20,706 nucleotides of DNA from Dehalococcoidia bacterium (lineage in GTDB: Bacteria > Chloroflexota > Dehalococcoidia > Lucifugimonadales > JAGWBF01). Of this stretch, positions 15,287-20,706 are shown piece by piece (position 1 is the stretch's first letter; each line of letters begins with the position of its first letter). Position numbers and translations under genes: made by a program. The stretch spans positions 1 through 20,706 of the forward strand of contig JAGWBF010000015.1 of assembly GCA_021296025.1 (NCBI GenBank), given 5' to 3'. Below the pieces are notes generated by a model. It worked only from the letters and a program-made list of their open reading frames with translations. It was not told the DNA's origin and ran no database searches.

Positions 15287-16255
15287 GTGAACGAGGCCCG
15301 CACAATCCCTGCGACTGCAGTCTCCCTCGAAGATGGCTTCCGATACTGCGAGCGGTTGGCGAAGAGCCACTACGAGAACTTTACCGTCGGCTCAGTCCTC
15401 GTACCCAAAGACCTGCGCAGACATGTTCATGCCATTTACGCCTACTGTCGCTGGGTCGACGATTTGGGAGATGAGCCTGTCGAGCCCCTGGTGAAGTCCC
15501 TTGAAGAGGCAGACTGGATGCATGAACAGGTCCGGTCCGGCAGCCAGCCACTGGGCCCCTCCCAGCGCATGGCGCTGCTGGACAGGTGGGAAGAGGAGCT
15601 GGAAGCTTGCTTCACCGGCGACCCCACCCACCCGGCAATGGTTGCTCTCCAGGACACCGTTCGCACCTTTCACATTCCCAGGGAACCCTTCCTCAAGCTG
15701 ATAGAAGCCAATCGCATGGAGCAGCGATCCTCCCGCTTCTCTACCTTCGAGGACCTCCTCTTCTACTGCGACCATTCGGCCAACCCCGTGGGCCATCTAT
15801 TTCTCTACCTATTCGGCTACACCGACAAGGGGAGGCAGGAGCTGTCCGACTACACCTGCACAGCCCTCCAGCTCACCAATTTCTGGCAGGATGTTCATCG
15901 AGATTACAGTATCGGTCGCATCTACCTACCCCTTGAAGATATGGAAAGGTTCGGCTACACCGAAGCCGAGCTTTCCCAACGCATCGTCAATCAGAACTTC
16001 CGGGAGCTGATGGCCTTTGAGGTCAACCGGGCGGAGGAGCTGTTCCAGCGCGGCCTTCCCCTTGTAGATATGCTGGGGGGAAAGGCCAAGATCGACGTTG
16101 CCCTGTTCACCAAGGGTGGGATGTCAGTCCTCGAGGCCATCAGACAGCAGAAGTACGATGTGCTATCCCGCAGACCATCCTTGTCCAGGTGGAAGAAGGC
16201 TCGCCTGTTCCTATCCGCGTGGGCAAAGATGGCATGGCGTGGGTCCGCCCACTGA
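15287..16255 (+). CDS. hpnC: Hydroxysqualene synthase HpnC
   Basis: Squalene/phytoene-synthase-fold enzyme of 322 residues. In the bacterial three-enzyme route HpnC converts presqualene diphosphate to hydroxysqualene. Both metal-binding aspartate motifs are intact: DDLGD at 58-62 in YAYCRWVDDLGDE and DVHRD at 202-206 in LTNFWQDVHRDYSIGRIYLP. The early SHYENFTVGSVLVPKDLRRH is typical of HpnC rather than HpnD. The start is GTG 15287 with AAGGA 5 nt upstream. It lies between the YjbQ gene and hpnD, in the usual C-D-E order. Confidence 0.95.
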   Translation: MNEARTIPATAVSLEDGFRYCERLAKSHYENFTVGSVLVPKDLRRHVHAIYAYCRWVDDLGDEPVEPLVKSLEEADWMHEQVRSGSQPLGPSQRMALLDRWEEELEACFTGDPTHPAMVALQDTVRTFHIPREPFLKLIEANRMEQRSSRFSTFEDLLFYCDHSANPVGHLFLYLFGYTDKGRQELSDYTCTALQLTNFWQDVHRDYSIGRIYLPLEDMERFGYTEAELSQRIVNQNFRELMAFEVNRAEELFQRGLPLVDMLGGKAKIDVALFTKGGMSVLEAIRQQKYDVLSRRPSLSRWKKARLFLSAWAKMAWRGSAH

Positions 16256-16263
16256 AATCCGGC

Positions 16264-16299
16264 CTTACGTAAACATGGGACTTCCCGGGGTAACGTAAG
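16264..16299 (+). repeat. Inverted repeat abutting the hpnD start
   Basis: CTTACGT (16264-16270) is perfectly complementary to ACGTAAG (16293-16299), with a 22-nt spacer that contains a GGG/CCC inner pairing. The right arm ends at the base before the hpnD ATG and hpnD lacks a strong Shine-Dalgarno. It could be a translational-control hairpin or an operator; this is an inference from geometry. Confidence 0.4.
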
Positions 16300-17160
16300 A
16301 TGAGCGAGCTGACCGAAGCCTACGAAGAGTGCCGTCGGATTACCCTCCGCGAAGCCAAGAATTTCTACTACGCCTTTATCACTCTCCCTCGCCGAAAGCG
16401 CTATGCAATTTACGCCGCCTACACCTTCTGCCGCATCTGCGACGACATCGCAGACGGCGACCAAGCCCCTGACGCCAAGCTGGGAAGTTTGCAAGATGTG
16501 AGGGAGGACCTTGCGCGGGCCTACGCAGGGCAGGCGCAAAGCCCTGTGTACCTGGCCCTCGCCGACGCTGCATCCGCCTATGACATCCCTGAGCAGCACT
16601 TTCGGGATGTCGTCACCGGCGTGGAAATGGACCTCACCAAGACCAGCTACCAGGACTTCGATGAGCTCTACACCTACTGCTACCATGTAGCCTGCGCGGT
16701 GGGCTTGGTCTGCCTCCAGGTCTTCGGGTACTCCAACGACAAAGCCAAGGACTACGCCATTGACCTGGGTCTGGCTATGCAATTGACAAACATCTTGAGG
16801 GATGTGGAGGAGGACCTGGTGCGGGGGCGGGTGTATATTCCCCAGGACGAGATGGACCGCTTTGGATACACACTTGATGACCTGCGGGCAGGCACCATGA
16901 ACGGCCCCTTCACGGACCTGATGGCATTCCAGGTAGAGCGGGCGCGCCGCCACTTTGACGAGGGATTCAGGCTCCTGCCCCTGCTATCTGCCAGGTCCAG
17001 GGGATGCCCAGCTGTCCTCGGCGCCATATACCGGCGTATCCTGGAGAAGATCGAGGCTAGAAGCTATAACGTGTTCCAGGAAAGGGTGAGCTTGGGCCGG
17101 GGTGAGAAGGGCTGGGTAACCCTCCGCACCTGGGTGAAGAGCTTGCTGCCCACTTTATGA
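16300..17160 (+). CDS. hpnD: Presqualene diphosphate synthase HpnD
   Basis: Squalene/phytoene-synthase-fold enzyme of 286 residues that condenses two farnesyl diphosphates to presqualene diphosphate. The aspartate motifs are DDIAD at 48-52 (CRICDDIAD) and DVEED at 168-172 (LTNILRDVEEDLVRGRVYIP); the N-terminal KNFYYAFITLPRRKRYAIYA is characteristic of HpnD. The ATG lies 44 nt after hpnC, directly behind an inverted repeat. Its stop overlaps the hpnE start by 4 bp (ATGA). Phytoene synthase is the main alternative, but the hpnC-hpnE context argues against it. Confidence 0.95.
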   Translation: MSELTEAYEECRRITLREAKNFYYAFITLPRRKRYAIYAAYTFCRICDDIADGDQAPDAKLGSLQDVREDLARAYAGQAQSPVYLALADAASAYDIPEQHFRDVVTGVEMDLTKTSYQDFDELYTYCYHVACAVGLVCLQVFGYSNDKAKDYAIDLGLAMQLTNILRDVEEDLVRGRVYIPQDEMDRFGYTLDDLRAGTMNGPFTDLMAFQVERARRHFDEGFRLLPLLSARSRGCPAVLGAIYRRILEKIEARSYNVFQERVSLGRGEKGWVTLRTWVKSLLPTL

Positions 17161-18647
17161 GCCTCCCCGACAGCAGCAAGCCTCACGTCCTCGTTCTGGG
17201 AGGGGGCTTGGCCGGCATATCTGCAGCCTGTCATCTTCTGGAGCGGGATTGCCGGGTAACCTTGGTGGAGAAGAGGCCCTTCCTTGGGGGAAGGACATTC
17301 TCCTTCGAACACCACCCTCTGGGATACGACAGCGCAGTTCCGCCAGAATCCTCGGGTTCTCTCTCCGAAGAAGCTAATTCCGGTAAAGCAGGCCCATCAT
17401 TCCAGGTGGACAACGGACAGCACGTCTTCCTTGGCTGCTGCACTAGCTACATTGACCTACTCAAGAAACTGGGTTCCCACTCCCAAGCATACCTGCAACC
17501 CCAGCTGCATGTAGAGATACGCAGGACTGGTGAGTCAAGGGATGCCCCAAGAACATGCGCCCTGGCTTCCGTCCCCTTCCTACCGGCGCCCTTCCACATC
17601 CTGCCCTCCTTTCTTCGTTACTCTCACCTGGGCATCGGAGACAGGCTTCGGGTCTTCTATGGCCTGCTGTGCGTTAGGTTCACGCGACGCCATCACCCAT
17701 CCCTGGAAGTCCAGAGTTTCCATAAATGGCTCAAGGCCCACGGGCAGTCCGAAATCGCCATTTCAAGGTTCTGGGACATCATCATCCTGGCCACCCTGAA
17801 CGACGACTCCAAAAACGTCAGCGCCTCCATAGCCCTGATGGTGTACCAGGAGGGCGTGCTCAAGGGGCGGAACAGCGCCAACGTAGGTTTCTCGCGAGTT
17901 GGCCTTTCGGAACTGATGGGAAACCCCGGCCGGGACCTCATCTTGGCGGGAGGAGGGAGCATCCTTTCCGGCAGGAAGGTCTCCGATCTCATCGTCGAGG
18001 ACACAGCTGACGGCTCGGAAAAGATGTTGGCGGGGGTGAAGCTGGCCGATGGCGAAACGCTGCGCGGCGACATCTACATATCCGCTCTCCCCTTCGGCGA
18101 CCTGGCTACCATCCTCCCCCCCGACCTCGCCGATTCCCCCTTCTTCAGAGGCACCCGGGAGCTGGCTACCGCCCCCATTGTGAACGTCCACATCTGGTAT
18201 GATCGACAGGTTATGCACACCAAGGGGGAACCCTTCGTCGCTTTCCTGGACAGCCCCCTGCAGTGGGTGTTCGACAAGAGCAGGATGCAGGGCGCGGAGC
18301 CGACCGGCCCATCGGGGCAGTACATCTGCGTATCCATCAGCGGCGCATGGGATTACATGGAAATGCCTAAGGCGGACATCAGGCGTGCCGTGCTGCAGGA
18401 GATGGAAGCAGCCTTCCCGCAAGCAGCCCACGCCCAGGTCAGGGACGCCCTGGTAATCAAGTCCCCGGCGACCTTCCGTTGCACCCCAGGATCTGCATCC
18501 CTCCGGCCATCGACCACAACCCCCATCGGGAACCTGTTCCTCGCCGGCGACTGGACCGACACAGGCTGGCCCTCCACCATGGAGGGGGCGGTCCGCAGTG
18601 GCGCAGCCGCCGCCGACGCTGTCTCCTCGGCGGTGCCCCATGGATAA
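17157..18647 (+). CDS. hpnE: Hydroxysqualene dehydroxylase HpnE
   Basis: FAD-dependent amine-oxidase/phytoene-desaturase-fold enzyme of 496 residues that reduces hydroxysqualene to squalene. The N-terminal dinucleotide motif GGGLAG is at 15-20 with the ribose-binding Glu38 (TLVEKRPFLGGRTFSF), and the C-terminal FAD motif is NLFLAGDWTDTGWPSTMEGA. It is somewhat longer than usual: a Ser/Glu-rich, low-conservation insertion lies at about residues 58-80, just after GGRTFSFEHH. It overlaps hpnD by 4 bp at its start and the dehydrogenase-like gene by 8 bp at its end, indicating a tightly packed transcript. Confidence 0.95.
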   Translation: MSLPDSSKPHVLVLGGGLAGISAACHLLERDCRVTLVEKRPFLGGRTFSFEHHPLGYDSAVPPESSGSLSEEANSGKAGPSFQVDNGQHVFLGCCTSYIDLLKKLGSHSQAYLQPQLHVEIRRTGESRDAPRTCALASVPFLPAPFHILPSFLRYSHLGIGDRLRVFYGLLCVRFTRRHHPSLEVQSFHKWLKAHGQSEIAISRFWDIIILATLNDDSKNVSASIALMVYQEGVLKGRNSANVGFSRVGLSELMGNPGRDLILAGGGSILSGRKVSDLIVEDTADGSEKMLAGVKLADGETLRGDIYISALPFGDLATILPPDLADSPFFRGTRELATAPIVNVHIWYDRQVMHTKGEPFVAFLDSPLQWVFDKSRMQGAEPTGPSGQYICVSISGAWDYMEMPKADIRRAVLQEMEAAFPQAAHAQVRDALVIKSPATFRCTPGSASLRPSTTTPIGNLFLAGDWTDTGWPSTMEGAVRSGAAAADAVSSAVPHG

Positions 18648-19641
18648 GGCGGCCCTCATCCTGGCCCCCTTCTCCGAGGATGCCCTAGCCCTCCTGGGCG
18701 AGCACGTTCGGGTATTCTACGAGAGCTGGCTGTCCACGGGCGAACTGCTATCCCCCGACGACATGGTCCAGCGGATCAACGACGGGAGCCTCAACATCCT
18801 GGTGGTGGAAGCCGATTACGTGTTTGAAGAAGTGTTCGCCAACACCCCCACCCTGGAGTTCCTCGGGGTCTGCCGGGCAGGCCTAGGGCACATCGACGTC
18901 GATGCCGCCACCGCGCATGGCGTGATGGTGGTGAATACGCCGGGCCGCAACGCCAACGCCGTCGCCGAGCTTACCCTCGGCCTGATGCTGTCCCTGGCCA
19001 GGGGCATCCCCACCTCTGACCGCTACGTATCCGAAGGCCGGTGGGAGGACCCTGTGGGCCCCTACACCCACATGCGGGGCACCGAGCTCGGGGGCAAAAC
19101 CCTGGGCCTCCTCGGTTTCGGCGCCATCGGCCGGGCGGTGAGCAAGCGGGCCCGCAGCTTCGGCATGAAGGTCATCGCCTACGACCCCTACCTGGGCGAC
19201 CCCGGAACCAAGGTCGGAGCAGTGCGCCTGGAAAGCTTGGTGACCCTCCTGGAGGTGTCCGACTACCTGTCCGTCCACACTCCCGACACCCCCGAAACCC
19301 GCGGCCTCATAAACAGGGACAATGTATTCCTCCTGAAGCGGGGCGTTTCCATCATCAACACCGCTTCCTACTGGGCCATCGACGAAGAGGCCCTGGTGGA
19401 CGCCCTCCGCTCGGGCCAAGTTGCTTCCGTCGCCATGGATGTGCACCGCACCCATCCCATCCCGCCTAACAGCCCCCTGCTCCCCATGGAGAACGCTTTG
19501 CTGACCCCACACATCGGCGGTGCCACCGCCGAGACCATCGAACGCCAGTCCATGATGATGGTCGAGGACATTCGCAGGTACCTTCGCGGACGCAGACCCC
19601 GCCGCCTGGTCAACGATGGGCTCTGGGGGCGGGTTGCCTAA
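18640..19641 (+). CDS. D-2-hydroxyacid-dehydrogenase-like protein with altered active site
   Basis: A 333-residue member of the D-isomer-specific 2-hydroxyacid dehydrogenase family (phosphoglycerate-dehydrogenase-like). The NAD-binding GFGAIG is at 159-164 with Asp182 as ribose ligand, and the substrate loop residues GLGHIDVDAA and NAVAELTLGLML are present. Of the three catalytic residues only His291 (LTPHIGG) remains: the Arg of the family motif N-(T/A)-(A/S)-R-G is Ser243 (INTASYWAIDE), and the Glu of DVxxxEP is His272 (DVHRTHP). It may be non-catalytic or act by other chemistry. ATG 18640 is preferred to an in-frame ATG 42 nt upstream within hpnE. The kinase gene overlaps its end. Confidence 0.88.
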   Translation: MDKAALILAPFSEDALALLGEHVRVFYESWLSTGELLSPDDMVQRINDGSLNILVVEADYVFEEVFANTPTLEFLGVCRAGLGHIDVDAATAHGVMVVNTPGRNANAVAELTLGLMLSLARGIPTSDRYVSEGRWEDPVGPYTHMRGTELGGKTLGLLGFGAIGRAVSKRARSFGMKVIAYDPYLGDPGTKVGAVRLESLVTLLEVSDYLSVHTPDTPETRGLINRDNVFLLKRGVSIINTASYWAIDEEALVDALRSGQVASVAMDVHRTHPIPPNSPLLPMENALLTPHIGGATAETIERQSMMMVEDIRRYLRGRRPRRLVNDGLWGRVA

Positions 19642-20706
19642 TCACATCCTGGCGCTGGATGTGGGCACCAGCTCCTGCCACTGCCTCCTGGCCGACGGCG
19701 ATGGCGCTAGCATTGCGGCCGCCTCCTCCCCCATCGCCTACCACACCCCCCGGGGCCATTCCGAGCTGGCCCGGGAGTTCCACCCCGCGCAGGTGCTGTC
19801 CACCATCGAGGACCTGCTCACCCAGGTGCTCCGCAAGGCCGGTGCCTCGAGAGAGAGCATCGATTCCATAGCCATCACCAGCCAGCGCCAGGGCCTCGTG
19901 CTCCTGGATTCCGCCGGCGCCGAGCTGTGCTGCAGTCCCAACATAGACCTCAGGGCTGTGTTCGAAGGGGCTGCCATCGACGAGCAGCGGGGCGAGCAGG
20001 TGTACCGCACCACCGGCCACACTCCCTCCCTCATCCTTGCCCCAGCTCGTCTCGCCTGGTTCGAGAAACATGAGCCCGGCATCTTCCAGCGAGTAGACGC
20101 CATTCTGTCCGTTGCCGGCTGGCTGATGTACCGCTTGACCGGCCGGAAGGTGGGCGAAAGGTGCATAGAGGGTGAGGCCGGTCTGCTGAACATCTCATCC
20201 GGCGCCCGCTGCCACCGCCTGCTGGACAGCCTGGGCATGCCCCGAGGACTCTTGCCTTCGATGCCGGGAAGAGGCGCTCCTCACAGGTCCCTAGCCGGCC
20301 CGGTGGCCCAGGAATGGGGTCTGAAGAAAGACGTCGAGGTGGTGCTGGCCGGTCCCGACACCCAGTGCGGCCTCCTGGGCATGGGCCTCACCCAGCCGGG
20401 CCAAGTCGGCGCCCTCCTCGGCTGGAGCGGCGCCATCCAAGCCCTCACCTCAGCTCCCTGCCTTCATCCCGACCAGGCCACTTGGGTCGGGCGCTACCTC
20501 CTGGATGACCTCTGGGTAGCCGAGGCCAACCTGGGCGAGGTGGGCTCCTCTTACGCCTGGCTCAAGGACCTCTTGCTAGGGGCCGAGGTGCCCATAAGCC
20601 AGGCCGACGTTCTGGCCACCTCCGCACCTGAGGACGGCTCCGGCATCCTCGCATACCTGGGCCCAGGCTCTGAGAGCGCCTTTGCCGCCGGCCTCCGCCG
20701 GGGCGG
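19616..20706 (+). CDS. FGGY-family carbohydrate kinase, cut by window end
   Basis: Actin-fold sugar kinase; 363 complete codons are visible, open to the last base, of about 500 expected. Phosphate-1 motif ILALDVGTSS (Asp15), the AITSQRQGLVLLD strand, the likely catalytic base in PNIDLRA (Asp111), and the phosphate-2 region AGPDTQCGLLGMG are present, followed by GALLGWSGA. It should phosphorylate a sugar or polyol hydroxyl with ATP; the substrate cannot be read. ATG 19616 overlaps the dehydrogenase-like gene by 26 bp; TTG 19634, nearer the first strand, is an alternative. It may form a unit with that gene for an acid-sugar pathway, or be an unrelated tail of the transcript. Confidence 0.88.
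   Translation, partial: MGSGGGLPNHILALDVGTSSCHCLLADGDGASIAAASSPIAYHTPRGHSELAREFHPAQVLSTIEDLLTQVLRKAGASRESIDSIAITSQRQGLVLLDSAGAELCCSPNIDLRAVFEGAAIDEQRGEQVYRTTGHTPSLILAPARLAWFEKHEPGIFQRVDAILSVAGWLMYRLTGRKVGERCIEGEAGLLNISSGARCHRLLDSLGMPRGLLPSMPGRGAPHRSLAGPVAQEWGLKKDVEVVLAGPDTQCGLLGMGLTQPGQVGALLGWSGAIQALTSAPCLHPDQATWVGRYLLDDLWVAEANLGEVGSSYAWLKDLLLGAEVPISQADVLATSAPEDGSGILAYLGPGSESAFAAGLRRG

Noticed and set aside
17763..18659. Long minus-strand frame opposite hpnE
   Set aside because: Antisense shadow of a confidently identified FAD enzyme; no family features.
1..20706. CRISPR arrays, tRNA/rRNA genes, insertion sequences
   Set aside because: Reading both strands by eye I found no regularly spaced repeats, no tRNA-like T-arm consensus in gaps, and no transposase or terminal inverted repeats.

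Overview
The window looks like a moderately GC-rich bacterial chromosome segment with Shine-Dalgarno-led genes and sigma70-type promoters. Gene content points to a hopanoid-making bacterium outside the Proteobacteria. A PimA-like mannosyltransferase beside a phosphatidylinositol-phosphate-synthase-like enzyme, an archaeal-style two-domain protein disulfide oxidoreductase and a DUF6282-type protein fit an uncultured Chloroflexota lineage (Dehalococcoidia/SAR202-like). That placement is inference only. TGA is used as a normal stop by hpnA, shc, hpnC and hpnD.

Layout. (1) 59-682 (-): signal peptidase I, divergent from (2) a + strand group at 901-3913: PimA-like glycosyltransferase, overlapping CDP-alcohol phosphatidyltransferase, a two-domain thioredoxin-fold oxidoreductase interrupted by an in-frame TGA, and lumazine synthase (ribH). 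(3) 4007-4849 (+): a DUF6282-like amidohydrolase-fold protein. (4) 4850-5275: a convergent gap with no convincing gene. (5) 8489-5276 (-): a two-anchor surface protein, a histidine phosphatase, tilS and a small membrane protein. (6) 8771-20706 (+): one co-directional 12-kb gene string starting from a clear TTGACA-N17-TAGCAT promoter: prenyl diphosphate synthase, hpnH, hpnG, hpnA, shc, a YjbQ/UPF0047 protein, hpnC, hpnD, hpnE, a 2-hydroxyacid-dehydrogenase-like protein and an FGGY kinase cut by the window end.

How the genes work together. The prenyl synthase supplies the polyprenyl diphosphate. HpnD, HpnC and HpnE convert farnesyl diphosphate through presqualene diphosphate and hydroxysqualene to squalene, and Shc cyclises squalene to hopene. 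HpnH adds 5'-deoxyadenosine, HpnG removes adenine, and HpnA is a hopanoid-linked epimerase/reductase. The string therefore encodes the route from C5 units to side-chain-extended hopanoids.

The strongest unusual signal is at 2687-3406. The TGA at 3137-3139 falls exactly on the first cysteine of the second CxxC site (reading U-G-Y-C), the frame stays open for 88 more codons of conserved family sequence, and a bacterial-SECIS-like hairpin with a bulged U and an AGGUU loop follows 12 nt later. I read it as a selenocysteine-containing protein disulfide oxidoreductase. Other notable points are a dehydrogenase that has lost two of three catalytic residues, a T-to-A change in the cyclase's DxDDTA motif, and a UPF0047 protein translationally coupled to the cyclase.
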